DNA of 64,000 nt from Microbacterium sp. Root553 (GTDB lineage Bacteria > Actinomycetota > Actinomycetes > Actinomycetales > Microbacteriaceae). Location: NCBI RefSeq assembly GCF_001426995.1, contig NZ_LMFY01000001.1:424241-488240 (forward strand), in the 5' to 3' direction. The position numbers and the translations under genes were made by a program. Below the pieces are notes generated by a model. It ran no database searches. It was given only the letters and a program-made list of their open reading frames with translations, and was not told where the DNA came from. Position 1 is the stretch's first letter. Each line of letters opens with the position of its first letter. Below are positions 31,890 through 40,834 of the stretch, one piece after another.

Positions 31890-34511
31890 ATGATGGGCGG
31901 GACCCCACCGTCGAAGCTCTCCGGCACGTCGAACGCGATCGTCGTGACCGGAGCACGTGTGCACAACCTTCGCGATGTCGACGTCGCGATACCCCGCGAC
32001 GCCCTCGTCGCCTTCACGGGCGTCTCCGGCTCCGGAAAGAGCTCCCTCGCGTTCGGCACCCTCTACGCCGAAGCCCAGCGACGCTACTTCGAGTCCGTGG
32101 CGCCCTACGCGCGACGCCTGATGAGCCAGGTCGACATCCCCGACGTCGACGCCATCGGCGGGCTGCCCCCGGCGGTCGCCCTCCCCCAGCAGCGCACCGC
32201 CGGCAGCGCTCGATCGACCGTCGGCAGCGCCACCTCGATCGGCAATGTGGTGCGCATGCTGTTCTCGCGCGTCGGCACGTACCCGCCCGGCGCGGAGCCC
32301 CTGTTCGCCGAGGACTTCTCGGCGAACACCGTCCAGGGCGCATGCCCGCGATGCCACGGCATCGGGCAGGTGTACGACGTGCCCCTGCACCTCATGGTCC
32401 CCGACGAGTCGTTGTCGATCCGCGACCGCGCCCTCGACGCCTGGCCGCGAGCGTGGCACGGCAAGCAGCTCATCGACAGCCTGATCTCCCTCGGCTACGA
32501 CATCGACATCCCCTGGCGCGATCTGCCCGAGGAGCAGCGTCGGTGGGTGCTGTACACCGAGGAATCCCCTCAGGTGCCGGTGTTCACCGATCGTGGTCCT
32601 GCACAGGTGCGCAAGGCCGTCGCCGCCGGGGTCGAACCGTCGTACATGAGCACGTTCGTCGGCGTGAAGCAGTACGTGCTCAACACGTTCGCCCACTCGA
32701 AGAGCGCCAAGATGCGCGAGAAGGCGGCGAGCTACATGGTCAGCGTCCGCTGCCCGCTGTGCGAGGGACGTCGACTGAAGCCCGAAGCGCTCGCCGTGAC
32801 GTTCGCCGGTCTCGACATCACCGAGATGGCCGCGCTGCCGCTCGCCGATCTCGCGGCGCTTCTCGAGACGGCACTCGCCCCCTCCGACAGCGGGTCGGAT
32901 GCCGGCGGCTCCGAGGGCAGGGCACTCGCACCCGAGAAGCAGCTCGCGGCGCAGCGGCTGGTCGACGAGCTGCGCGACCGGGTCTCGCCCATCATCGAGC
33001 TCGGCCTGGGCTACCTCTCGCTGGATCGATCGACGCCCACCCTCTCCTCCGGCGAGCTGCAGCGCATGCGGCTCGCCACCCAGGTGCTCTCGCAGCTGTT
33101 CGGGGTCATGTTCGTGCTCGACGAGCCCTCCGCCGGCCTCCACCCCGCCGATGGCGAGGCGCTCGTGCGCATCCTCCGCTCGCTCCGGGACTCCGGCAAC
33201 ACGGTCTTCTTCGTCGAGCACTCGCTCGACGTGATCCGGCATGCGGACTGGATCGTCGACATCGGCCCCGGTGCGGGGGCCACCGGTGGCGAGATCGTCT
33301 ATTCCGGCCCGATCGACGGTCTCCGCGACGTGGAGCGCTCCCAGACCCGGCGCTACCTGTTCGCCGATGACCTGCGCGCCGCGCAGCAGCCGACCCCGAG
33401 GCCCGCCTCCCGCGAGCCCGACGGCGAGCTCGTGCTCACCGACGTCTCGCGGAACAACCTCCGCAGCGTGTCGGTGTCGATCCCCCTCGGCTGCCTCACC
33501 GCCGTCACCGGCGTCTCCGGCTCGGGCAAGTCCTCCCTGGTGACCCAGGCTCTGCCCGATCTGCTGCAGAAGAGCCTGTCGAGCGAGGTCGACGGCTCGA
33601 CGATCGACGCGTCGAACGGCGAGAAGAGCAGCACGACCGCCGATCCGCTGTTCTCCGCGCCGACAGCCCAGACGACGGGGCGGGCGTCGGGTCCTGCCAG
33701 CCGCGTGCGGCGCGTCGTGCAGGTCAGCCAGAAGCCGATCGGCCGCACGTCGCGATCGAACGTGGCGACGTACACAGGCCTCTTCGACCGCGTCCGCGCT
33801 CTGTTCGCCGCGACTCCCGAAGCACGCCGGCGACGCTACGCCGCGAGCCGGTTCTCATTCAACCTGCCGAACGGACGATGCCCCACCTGCAAGGGCGAGG
33901 GCACGGTCGAGGTGGAGCTGCTCTTCCTCCCGACCGTCCATGCCCCGTGCAGCACGTGCGGCGGCACGCGCTACAACCCGGAGACCCTCGAGATCGAACT
34001 CCACGGTCACACGATCGCCGACGTCCTCGCCCTGAGCGTGAACGACGCGCGCGTGCTCTTCGATGATGACGCCGATGTCGCGCGACACCTCGATGCCTTG
34101 CTCGATGTAGGACTGGGATACCTGCCGCTGGGGCAGTCGGCGACAGAGCTGTCGGGCGGCGAGGCACAGCGCGTGAAGCTGGCATCCGAGTTGCGACGCG
34201 CCCAGCACGGCGACACCCTGTACCTGCTCGACGAGCCCACTTCCGGGCTGCATCCGTCGGACACCGATCGGTTGCTCGTGCACCTCCAGCACCTCGTCGA
34301 CGCCGGCAACACTGTGGTGATGGTCGAGCACGACATGCGTGTCGTCGCGCAGGCCGACTGGGTGATCGACATGGGCCCCGGCGCCGGAGACCTCGGAGGA
34401 TCCGTCGTGGCACAGGGCACTGCCCGCTCCGTCGCCTCAGCGAGCGACAGCACGACGGCGACGTACCTCGCGGATGCCCTCGCGGCGCAGGACCGCGGAA
34501 TCAGCGCCTGA
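31890..34511 (+). CDS. UvrA-like ABC ATPase, class II (UvrA2/DrrC type)
   Basis: DNA-damage-recognition ATPase relative (873 aa versus about 950 for housekeeping UvrA). First half: Walker A GVSGSGKS at 44-51, a zinc module with CPRCHG and CPLCEG, signature LSSGELQRMRLA (Ser for the usual second Gly), Walker B VLDEPSAGLHP. Second half: Walker A GVSGSGKS, zinc module CPTCKG and CSTCGG, LSGGEAQRVKLASEL, LLDEPTSGLHP. The UvrB-interaction segment is reduced, as in UvrA2 proteins linked to resistance against DNA-binding drugs. It starts at the ATG at 31890 after AGAGG; an upstream GTG at 31827 is in frame. Single gene, not next to uvrB. Confidence 0.9.
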   Translation: MMGGTPPSKLSGTSNAIVVTGARVHNLRDVDVAIPRDALVAFTGVSGSGKSSLAFGTLYAEAQRRYFESVAPYARRLMSQVDIPDVDAIGGLPPAVALPQQRTAGSARSTVGSATSIGNVVRMLFSRVGTYPPGAEPLFAEDFSANTVQGACPRCHGIGQVYDVPLHLMVPDESLSIRDRALDAWPRAWHGKQLIDSLISLGYDIDIPWRDLPEEQRRWVLYTEESPQVPVFTDRGPAQVRKAVAAGVEPSYMSTFVGVKQYVLNTFAHSKSAKMREKAASYMVSVRCPLCEGRRLKPEALAVTFAGLDITEMAALPLADLAALLETALAPSDSGSDAGGSEGRALAPEKQLAAQRLVDELRDRVSPIIELGLGYLSLDRSTPTLSSGELQRMRLATQVLSQLFGVMFVLDEPSAGLHPADGEALVRILRSLRDSGNTVFFVEHSLDVIRHADWIVDIGPGAGATGGEIVYSGPIDGLRDVERSQTRRYLFADDLRAAQQPTPRPASREPDGELVLTDVSRNNLRSVSVSIPLGCLTAVTGVSGSGKSSLVTQALPDLLQKSLSSEVDGSTIDASNGEKSSTTADPLFSAPTAQTTGRASGPASRVRRVVQVSQKPIGRTSRSNVATYTGLFDRVRALFAATPEARRRRYAASRFSFNLPNGRCPTCKGEGTVEVELLFLPTVHAPCSTCGGTRYNPETLEIELHGHTIADVLALSVNDARVLFDDDADVARHLDALLDVGLGYLPLGQSATELSGGEAQRVKLASELRRAQHGDTLYLLDEPTSGLHPSDTDRLLVHLQHLVDAGNTVVMVEHDMRVVAQADWVIDMGPGAGDLGGSVVAQGTARSVASASDSTTATYLADALAAQDRGISA

Positions 34512-34520
34512 AAACAGAAA

Positions 34521-34542
34521 ATCCCCGCCTGAGCGGGGATTC
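34521..34542 (-). terminator. Rho-independent terminator of tRNA-Ser(GCU)
   Basis: AATCCCCGC and GCGGGGATT form a 9-bp stem with a 4-base loop. On the minus strand it is followed by TTTCTGTTTTC, so it ends transcription coming from the tRNA; it also lies just after the uvrA-like stop. Confidence 0.88.
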
Positions 34543-34549
34543 CTTCTGC

Positions 34550-34638
34550 GGAGACGAGGGGATTTGAACCCCTGGTCCCCGTGAGGGGACTCCACCTTAG
34601 CAGGGTGGTGCACTCGGCCGGACTATGCGACGTCTCCA
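34550..34638 (-). tRNA. tRNA-Ser (anticodon GCT)
   Basis: Class II tRNA on the minus strand. Acceptor GGAGACG pairs with CGTCTCC; anticodon stem CCACC/GGTGG encloses CTGCTAA (anticodon GCT, reads AGC/AGU). It has a long variable arm (GTCCCC..GGGGAC) and T-arm GGGGTTCAAATCCCC. No encoded CCA. A U-rich terminator follows. Confidence 0.97.
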
Positions 34639-34710
34639 GGCATCCGCTCCGTGAAGACCGGATGCACCCTGCAAGCATAACGGGTTCACGGGGCAGCGAC
34701 GAATCGGTGC

Positions 34711-35718
34711 TCAGTCGGTGACGGCACTCGACTCGCGCACGACGAGCTCGGGCTGGAATCGCACGCGGCGGTCGTGCTCCACGCCGTCCAGCTCCTTCAG
34801 CAGCAGGTCGACGCCGGTCCAGCCGAGCAGTCTCGCCGGCTGCCGCACCGAGCTCAGCGGCACGACGGTGGCCGAGGCGAAGTCGATGTCGTCGTAGCCG
34901 ACCATCGCGATGTCCTCCGGCACGCGGATGGCGGAGCCGAAGCTGAACGCCTGCAGCAGACCGACGGCGAGCAGGTCGTTCGCCGCGAACACGGCATCCG
35001 GTCGTGATCCGGTGGGGCGGGCGGCGATGATCTCGCCCGCGGCCCTGCCCTGCAGGACGGTGAGGGCGGACTGCTCGAAGACCTCGAGGGTGACGTCCGG
35101 GTGCGTGTCGACCGCCGCGCGCACCCCGCGCAGACGATCGGCGACCTGCTGCACCGACGGCGGTCCACCGACGAACGCCAACCGGCGACGCCCTGAAGCC
35201 AGCAGATGCTCGGCGGCCACCCTGCCGCCCTCGACGTCGTCGACCGACACCGACGGCAGCACGCCCTCCTCCACTTCGCGGTCGACGAGAACGACCGGCA
35301 TCCCGCCTGCGGCGAAGCGGTGGACGGCGGACAGGTCGTCCGACGCAGGGGTCAGCAGCACGCCGTTCACCCGCTGCTCCTGGAACAGCTCGAGATGCGC
35401 CAGCTGGCGCTCATCCCGCTCGTCGCTGTTGCCGAGCAGCACGGTCATGCCGGCATCCGCCGCACGATCCTCGGCCCCGCGCACCACCTCGGCGAAGAAC
35501 GGGTTGCCGATGTCGGGCACCACGAGTCCGATGCTGCGACTGCGACCGGCGCGCAGCTGCCTGGCGGCATCATTGCGCACGAAGCCCAGCTCGCGGATCA
35601 CGCGCTGCACACGCTCGACGGTCTTCGCCGACACGCGCTCCGGCTGGTTCAAGACGTTCGAGACGGTGCCGACCGAGACGCCGGCCGCAGCCGCGACGTC
35701 TTTCACCCCTACAGCCAT
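34711..35718 (-). CDS. LacI-family regulator, last gene of the ABC importer operon (probable rhamnose regulator)
   Basis: A 335-aa regulator with HTH at residues 3-55: VGVKDVAAAAGVSVGTVSNVLNQPERVS, hinge DAARQLRAGRS, then a sugar-binding core (IGLVVPDIGNPFFAEVV, VLVDREVEEG, DIAMVGYDDIDFA). ATG at 35718 with GGAGG six bases upstream. Last gene of the binding-protein/permease operon, 43 bases after the DUF624-like gene. TGAAAC-type operators before the binding-protein gene (39864) and before rhaM (44846) suit this family, so it may control both transport and rhamnose catabolism. The ligand is inferred. Confidence 0.9.
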   Translation of the reverse strand: MAVGVKDVAAAAGVSVGTVSNVLNQPERVSAKTVERVQRVIRELGFVRNDAARQLRAGRSRSIGLVVPDIGNPFFAEVVRGAEDRAADAGMTVLLGNSDERDERQLAHLELFQEQRVNGVLLTPASDDLSAVHRFAAGGMPVVLVDREVEEGVLPSVSVDDVEGGRVAAEHLLASGRRRLAFVGGPPSVQQVADRLRGVRAAVDTHPDVTLEVFEQSALTVLQGRAAGEIIAARPTGSRPDAVFAANDLLAVGLLQAFSFGSAIRVPEDIAMVGYDDIDFASATVVPLSSVRQPARLLGWTGVDLLLKELDGVEHDRRVRFQPELVVRESSAVTD

Positions 35719-35761
35719 GGCGTGCCTCCGTCCGTCTGCGCGTGCGCCAACGACTACCTTC

Positions 35762-36439
35762 TCATCCTGCGTGGTTGTCTCCACGCCGGCGACGCGCGGG
35801 CACGGCGACGACGGCGAGCGTCGCGCAGCCGATTCCGGCGATGAACAGCGGCGCGAGCGCCCAGGTGACGACGCCGGTGAAGATCGCGGCAGCGGCGATG
35901 TAGGCGGCTCCCGCGACATCCGCACGGACGACGCCCGGCACCGCGCGCACCGCGACGACCCAGCCGCGCGAGGGAGACCATTCGCCCGCCGCGAGAAGCA
36001 CGGTGACCGCGAGAACGAGCAGACCCGCCCAGCCGATGACGGCGATGGCCTCTCCACCGGGCAGTGCGCCCGACCCCGCGAGCACGATGTCGACCGTGAG
36101 CACGGCCGCGATCAGCGCCGCCGGCACGCCGACCGCGAGAGATCGGAGGATGCCGGCACGCACGTCGTCCCAGAACAGGGAGCTGCGCGAGTCCTCGGCC
36201 GCGACGAACCGCCGCAGATGACGGATGCCGGCGGCGAGCGCGATGGGCAGCGTGACGACGCCGAGGGCGACGATCGTCATCATCAGGCCGATCGTCAGCA
36301 CCTCGCCGAACAGGCCGAACTTCGCCGTCGCACCGGGGTTGGCCCCCGGTTCCACACCCGCGACGGTGGGTCCTGCGCCGGAGCGCGCCTCGCGCGTCGC
36401 GGCGCGCTGTGCGCGCCGCTCTCCGCTGATGACCGACAT
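35762..36439 (-). CDS. Membrane protein, DUF624/YesL-like
   Basis: A 225-aa integral membrane protein with about five helices. The N-terminal 35 residues are polar. The first helix (FGEVLTIGLMMTIVALGVVT) is followed by LPIALAAGIRHLRRFVAAED and SSLFWDDVRAGILRSL, which resemble the YesL/DUF624 proteins usually found in CUT1 sugar ABC operons. Two bases separate it from the upstream permease gene. Its role in such operons is unknown; a fit-for-membrane accessory to the transporter is the simplest reading. Confidence 0.6.
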   Translation of the reverse strand: MSVISGERRAQRAATREARSGAGPTVAGVEPGANPGATAKFGLFGEVLTIGLMMTIVALGVVTLPIALAAGIRHLRRFVAAEDSRSSLFWDDVRAGILRSLAVGVPAALIAAVLTVDIVLAGSGALPGGEAIAVIGWAGLLVLAVTVLLAAGEWSPSRGWVVAVRAVPGVVRADVAGAAYIAAAAIFTGVVTWALAPLFIAGIGCATLAVVAVPARRRRGDNHAG

Positions 36440-36441
36440 GA

Positions 36442-37383
36442 CTAGCCCTTCAGACCCTGTGTCGCGACACCGTCGACGAGGAAGCGCTGGAAGACGACGA
36501 AGAACAGCAGCACCGGCACGAGCGCGACGAACGAGGCCGTGACCGTCGCACCGTAGTCCGACGACGACGTCTGGTCGTTGTAGAGCCGCAGCGCGATCGG
36601 GAGCGGGTAGTTCTCGGGACTCGTCAGGTAGAGGAGCGGCCCGAGGAAGTCGTTCCACGCCCAGATGAACGAGAAGATCGCGCAGGTGATCAGCGCCGGC
36701 TTGATGAGCGGCAGGATGATCGACCAGAAGATCCGCAGGTGGCCCGCACCGTCGATGCGCGCGGCCTCGTCCATGTCGCGCGGCATCTGGCGGATGAACT
36801 GCACGAGCAGGAAGACGAAGAACGCTTCCGTGGCGAGGAACTTCGGCAGGATCAGCGGGATGAAGGTGTCGACCCATCCGAGCTGGTTGAAGATGATGTA
36901 CTGCGGGATGATCACGACGTGGAACGGCAGCAGCAGTGTGCCGATCATCGCCGCGAACAGCACGCCGAGTCCCTTGAACTGCACGCGGGCGAACGCGTAG
37001 GCGGCGAGCGCCGACGAGAGCACGGTACCGACGACCGCGGACACCGCGAGGATCAGCGAGTTGAGGAAGAAGCGCCACATCGGCACTCCCGCGATGCCCT
37101 CCATGACCTTGCCGTAGTTCTCGATCGTCGGCGCCTGCGGGAACAGACCGGGATTCTGGCCGAACTCGGAGTTCGGCTTGAACGTGGACAGGAACAGCCA
37201 CAGCAGCGGGTACAGCACGACAGCGGTGAGCAGGAGCAGACCGACGAACCAGATGACCGTCTGCCAGGTCTTGCGCGTGATAGGGCGGCGAGGGGCAGGC
37301 GGGCCGACGGGCGTCGTCTGCTGCGCGGCGAACGCCGGCGTCGACGCGGAGCCGGAGGTGGTGGCCTGATTGGAGGTGCTCAT
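36442..37383 (-). CDS. ABC sugar transporter permease, MalG type
   Basis: Second permease (313 aa) of a CUT1 carbohydrate importer. After a polar N-terminus of about 35 residues come six helices, with the coupling EAA loop EAARIDGAGHLRIFWSIILP near residue 220. FLSTFKPNSEF in the first loop and WNDFLGPLLYL are typical of MalG relatives. Overlaps the MalF-type gene by 4 bp (ATGA). No ATPase gene is in this operon; a shared MsiK-type ATPase is expected elsewhere. Confidence 0.94.
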   Translation of the reverse strand: MSTSNQATTSGSASTPAFAAQQTTPVGPPAPRRPITRKTWQTVIWFVGLLLLTAVVLYPLLWLFLSTFKPNSEFGQNPGLFPQAPTIENYGKVMEGIAGVPMWRFFLNSLILAVSAVVGTVLSSALAAYAFARVQFKGLGVLFAAMIGTLLLPFHVVIIPQYIIFNQLGWVDTFIPLILPKFLATEAFFVFLLVQFIRQMPRDMDEAARIDGAGHLRIFWSIILPLIKPALITCAIFSFIWAWNDFLGPLLYLTSPENYPLPIALRLYNDQTSSSDYGATVTASFVALVPVLLFFVVFQRFLVDGVATQGLKG

Positions 37384-38381
37384 TTGTCGTCTCCCGAGTA
37401 GTGCACCCACGACCTCTGGGTGCGGAACAGGATGAGGGCGATGATCGCGACGACCACCAGCAGGACCCAGGCGATCGCGGCGGCGTACCCCATCTGTCCG
37501 TCGGAGAAGCCGCGCTTGTACAGGTAGACGGTGATGAAGTTCGTCATGCCGGCGGGGCCGCCGGAGCCGTTCGAGATGATGTACGCCGAGGCGAACACCT
37601 GGAAGGCGCCGATGAGGCCCAGCAGCAGGTTGAAGAACATCACCGGAGAGAGCATCGGGATCGTCACCGCACGGAACCGTCGGTACGCGTTCGCCCCGTC
37701 CATCTCGGCGGCCTCGTACAGCTCCTTGGGGATCTGCTTGAGACCGGCGAGGAAGATCACCATCGTGGCTCCGAACTGCCAGACGGCGAGCAGGATCATC
37801 ATCGGGAGCACGAGTCCCGGATTGCCGATCCATCCGCCCAGGTCGATCCCGAAGATCTGCAGACCGCTGTCGACAGGACCGTCGGAGTTGAACATCGCAC
37901 GCCAGACGATGGCGACCGAGACCGAGCCGCCGATCAGCGAGGGGGCGTAGAACGCGGAGCGGAAGAAGCCGGCGCCCTTATCGCGGTAGTTCAGGAGCAT
38001 CGCGACCCCGAGTGCGGCGGCGAGAGTGATCGGCGTGCCGATGAAGACGTAGACCAGGGTGATCTGGGCCGACTGGATGAAGTTCGGGTCGCTCGTGAAG
38101 AGACGGATGTAGTTGTCCAGCCCGATCCACTTGGGCGGCTGGAAGATGTTGTACTTCGTGAAGGAGAGGTACAGGGAGTAGACCATCGGCACGGCCGTGA
38201 GGCCGAAGAATCCGATGAGCCACGGGGTGAGGAACGCGTAGCCGGTCGCCGTCTCACGCCGCTGGCGCGACCGCTGGCCGGGCCGTGCGGGCTCGTTCTC
38301 TGGGCGACGGCCGCTGCGCAGCGCCTGCCCTCGTCCGGACTTCTTGCCCGTGACGATCGTCCTCGTCGCCGTCGTGCTCAT
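37380..38381 (-). CDS. ABC sugar transporter permease, MalF type
   Basis: First permease (333 aa) of the importer. The N-terminal 45 residues are basic and Arg-rich, then six helices. Typical elements: FLTPWLIGFFGLTAVPM, LSFTKYNIFQPPKWIGLDNY and the EAA loop EAAEMDGANAYRRFRAVTIP near residue 230. Pairs with the MalG-type product and the lipoprotein at 38449-39744. Separated from the binding-protein gene by a hairpin. Confidence 0.94.
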   Translation of the reverse strand: MSTTATRTIVTGKKSGRGQALRSGRRPENEPARPGQRSRQRRETATGYAFLTPWLIGFFGLTAVPMVYSLYLSFTKYNIFQPPKWIGLDNYIRLFTSDPNFIQSAQITLVYVFIGTPITLAAALGVAMLLNYRDKGAGFFRSAFYAPSLIGGSVSVAIVWRAMFNSDGPVDSGLQIFGIDLGGWIGNPGLVLPMMILLAVWQFGATMVIFLAGLKQIPKELYEAAEMDGANAYRRFRAVTIPMLSPVMFFNLLLGLIGAFQVFASAYIISNGSGGPAGMTNFITVYLYKRGFSDGQMGYAAAIAWVLLVVVAIIALILFRTQRSWVHYSGDDK

Positions 38382-38409
38382 GACAGCTCCTTCCGAAGTG
38401 TGCGGGGTG

Positions 38410-38442
38410 CGGTGGACCGGGCGGATGACGCCCGGCCCACCG
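38410..38442 (-). promoter_or_regulatory. Intra-operon stem-loop between binding-protein and permease genes
   Basis: Arms CGGTGG-A-CCGGGCG and CGCCCGG-C-CCACCG pair with one mismatch around GATGA, directly after the binding-protein stop (38449). It probably works as a partial terminator or 3'-end stabiliser that gives more binding protein than permease. Confidence 0.65.
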
Positions 38443-38448
38443 ACGGAA

Positions 38449-39744
38449 TCACTGGTTGAGGACGACGTCCATCTCGGAGAAGAACTGCGTCACCGCGTCG
38501 TCGACCGTCGTGGTGCCGAAGTTCAGCTCGGTGCCCAGCACGCGGAACTTCTCCTCGAGGGTGCCGTAGCCGACGATCGGCACGGGAGGAGCGTCGCCGA
38601 GACGGTCGGCGATGGACTCCTCGTAGTCCTTGACGGCCTGGCTCATCGGGTCGAGATCAGCGGCCTCGAGGGCGGTCTCCGAGGCGGGGAGCCCGCGGTT
38701 CGTGCCGAAGATGGATCCGGCCTCCGGCGAGTTCACCAGGAAGTTCACGAGGGTCGCCGCAGCCTCGGGGTGCTCGGTCTTGGCCGAGATCGTGTGCAGC
38801 ATGGAGGGCTTCAGGTACAGGTCCTTCGCCCCCTCCTCGGTGACGGGCGGTGCGACGATGCCGAGCTCGGTGTAGCTCTCGCCGAGGTTGGCGAGGTATC
38901 CCGCACCGAAGTTGTCCCAGGTCAGCTCACTGGCGTTCTTCGCGGTGTCGAAGGCGCTGAGCGGGAGGACCTCCTCGACGACCTGCTGCGGCACCACGGC
39001 ACCATCGCGGATGTCGGAGCCGGACTCCCAGAACTCCTTCAGACGGTCCTCGTCGAACCCTGCCGTGCCGTCTTCGTTGAAGAGGTTCTTTCCCTCGCTG
39101 CGCAGCTGCAGCTCGAAGTTCTGGATGCGGCCGGTCCAGTCCGAGCCGCCCCAGTACTGGCCCGCGCCGGCGTCGGAGATCTCGGTGATCCAGTCGTCGT
39201 AGTCCTCCCAGTCGCCGCCGGCGAACTGCTCGACGCCGGCGGTCTCGAGCAGCACCGGGTTGGTGAAGACGGCCCAGGCATTGGTCGAGGTCGTGATGCC
39301 GTAGGTCGTGTCGTCGACCACGCCGATGCCGAGGATGTTCTCCGACAGCGGCTCGGTGTCGATGACGGATCCGAGGTAGGGCTCGAGGTCGAGCAGCAGG
39401 CCGTTCTCGGCGTACTGACGGAGGTACGAGTAGTCGAACTGCATGACGTCGGGGAGGCCGCCGCCGGCCGCCTCGGTCTGACGCTTCTCCCAGAACTCGG
39501 GGAATCCGAGGAAGGTCGCGTTGACCGTGATGTTCGGGTACTCCTCGTTGAACGCGTCGATCGCCTGGTTGTACAGGTCGGCCCGCACGTCGTTGCCCCA
39601 GAACGCGAGGTCGAGCGTGACCTTCTCGTCGGGGTCGTAGGTGGCACCGGCTTCGGGGCCTCCGCCGCCGGCGCAGCCGGCGAGCACCAGCGCTGCGCTG
39701 GTGGCGACGGCCGCTGTGGCCGCCAGACGCTTCTTGCTGAACAT
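38449..39744 (-). CDS. Extracellular sugar-binding lipoprotein of a CUT1 ABC importer
   Basis: A 431-aa family-1 solute-binding protein. It has a lipoprotein signal with lipobox LAGC (lipidated Cys23), then the family-1 fold: TLDLAFWGNDVRADLYNQAID, FNEEYPNITVNATFLG, LPDVMQFDYSYLRQYAENG and the hinge WAVFTNPVLLETAG. The C-terminal lobe has HPEAAATLVNFLVNSPEAG. First gene of the importer operon (then two permeases, DUF624-like, LacI). Two LacI-type operators lie upstream. Ligand not readable; rhamnose or a rhamnose-containing glycoside is inferred from the shared operator. Confidence 0.93.
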   Translation of the reverse strand: MFSKKRLAATAAVATSAALVLAGCAGGGGPEAGATYDPDEKVTLDLAFWGNDVRADLYNQAIDAFNEEYPNITVNATFLGFPEFWEKRQTEAAGGGLPDVMQFDYSYLRQYAENGLLLDLEPYLGSVIDTEPLSENILGIGVVDDTTYGITTSTNAWAVFTNPVLLETAGVEQFAGGDWEDYDDWITEISDAGAGQYWGGSDWTGRIQNFELQLRSEGKNLFNEDGTAGFDEDRLKEFWESGSDIRDGAVVPQQVVEEVLPLSAFDTAKNASELTWDNFGAGYLANLGESYTELGIVAPPVTEEGAKDLYLKPSMLHTISAKTEHPEAAATLVNFLVNSPEAGSIFGTNRGLPASETALEAADLDPMSQAVKDYEESIADRLGDAPPVPIVGYGTLEEKFRVLGTELNFGTTTVDDAVTQFFSEMDVVLNQ

Positions 39745-39833
39745 CGTTGTCCTCTCTGGTGAACGTCCTCGTCCGGCAATGCCGCGGAACGCCTCTGTCC
39801 ATGTGGTGCGGGTGCATTCTCCATCGAGCGGGG

Positions 39834-39873
39834 AAAACGCTTACCTGCACGCTAATCCAGATTGAAACGTTTC
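39834..39873. promoter_or_regulatory. Two LacI-type operators upstream of the importer operon
   Basis: GAAACGTTTC at 39864-39873 is a perfect 10-bp palindrome in the context TTGAAACGTTTCGC. A weaker copy, AAAACGCTTA at 39834-39843, has its centre exactly 30 bp away (three helical turns). Both lie 90-130 bases upstream of the binding-protein start, so they suit a LacI dimer pair. Confidence 0.75.
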
Positions 39874-39907
39874 GCAACCGGGAATTCGCGGGACGGGATT
39901 ACATCGA

Positions 39908-40834
39908 TTACCGCCCGCTCTCCGATCCTCTCACGACGAGGTTCCCGGCCTCGACGTCGAGGCGCACGCGGTGCACGGCGGACCGCCGTCGTTCACCCGT
40001 CGCGCCGTGCGCGGCCCCGTCCGCCGCCGTGCGGAAGAAGTAGAACCACAGGTCGTCGCCGTGGCGCACGTGCGCACCGTGGCTGCCCTGCGCGCTGCCG
40101 GGAGCGGAGGCGAGGATCACGGCATCCGGATCCCCCTGGCGCGTCCAGCCGACGCCGTCGTCAGATCTGTACACCCCCATCCCCCGCCACTCGTCGACGA
40201 TCATCCACCACGATCCGCCGGACTCGAACACCGTCGGCCCCTCGTGCGGGCGCCCGCCGATCGCGACACCGTCGAGGCTCCATGCGTCGAGGTCGGTCGA
40301 GGACACGACCATGGTCACCGAGTCCGCCGCCTCGTCCTTGTACCAGAGTCGCCATGCCCCCTCCGGGGTGCGCGCCACCGCGGCGTCGATCACCCGGTCG
40401 CTGCTCAGCGTGAGCGGCCCCCGCCTGCTCCATCGCCGCAGATCGGCGGAGGTGTACTCGACGATGGTGCGCCCGAACCCGGGCCAGCGGTCGGGGATCC
40501 CGTCGATCTCGGTGAGGAACATGCGCCATCGCTCGCCGTCCCAGACCACCTCGGGGGCCCAGTGCGTCCGGTCCACCTCGGCAGGTGGCGGTCCCTGCTC
40601 CAGCACGAGGTCGGATGCCGCCGGCTCGAGGGTCCCCTCGTACTCCCACCCGAGTCCGTCGTCCGAGGTGGCGACCCCGATCCGGCTGCCGTGGATCCAC
40701 GAGACTCCCGGCCCCGCGTCCTCCAGGCTCGCGCGCCGCTGGGTGTAGAACATCCACCATCGCCCGGATGCATCGACGACGACGCGGGGGTCGGTGGCAC
40801 CGTCGTAGACCGGGTCGCGGTACAGCTCGCTCAT
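39908..40834 (-). CDS. GH43/GH32-like five-bladed beta-propeller glycosidase
   Basis: A 308-aa probable glycoside hydrolase without a signal peptide, so intracellular. The N-terminal YDGATDPRVVVDASGRWWMFY carries the likely catalytic-base Asp; THWAPEVVWDGERWRMFLTEIDG the middle Asp; RPHEGPTVFESGGSWWMIVDEW the acid Glu (HEGP). These three placements match clan GH-F/J-type propellers, but the exact family cannot be told. Its start overlaps the stop of the Gfo/Idh gene by 4 bp. Probably acts on an oligosaccharide brought in by the importer downstream on the same strand. Confidence 0.75.
   Translation of the reverse strand: MSELYRDPVYDGATDPRVVVDASGRWWMFYTQRRASLEDAGPGVSWIHGSRIGVATSDDGLGWEYEGTLEPAASDLVLEQGPPPAEVDRTHWAPEVVWDGERWRMFLTEIDGIPDRWPGFGRTIVEYTSADLRRWSRRGPLTLSSDRVIDAAVARTPEGAWRLWYKDEAADSVTMVVSSTDLDAWSLDGVAIGGRPHEGPTVFESGGSWWMIVDEWRGMGVYRSDDGVGWTRQGDPDAVILASAPGSAQGSHGAHVRHGDDLWFYFFRTAADGAAHGATGERRRSAVHRVRLDVEAGNLVVRGSESGR

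Noticed and set aside
31791..33242. A 483-codon minus-strand frame inside the UvrA-like gene
   Set aside because: Antisense shadow; the plus-strand frame has all ATPase motifs.
34550..34638. tRNA-Ser as an integration site of a mobile island
   Set aside because: No integrase, no direct repeat of the tRNA 3' end seen nearby, and flanking genes look native in composition. The same holds for the tRNAs at 4461 and 61992.
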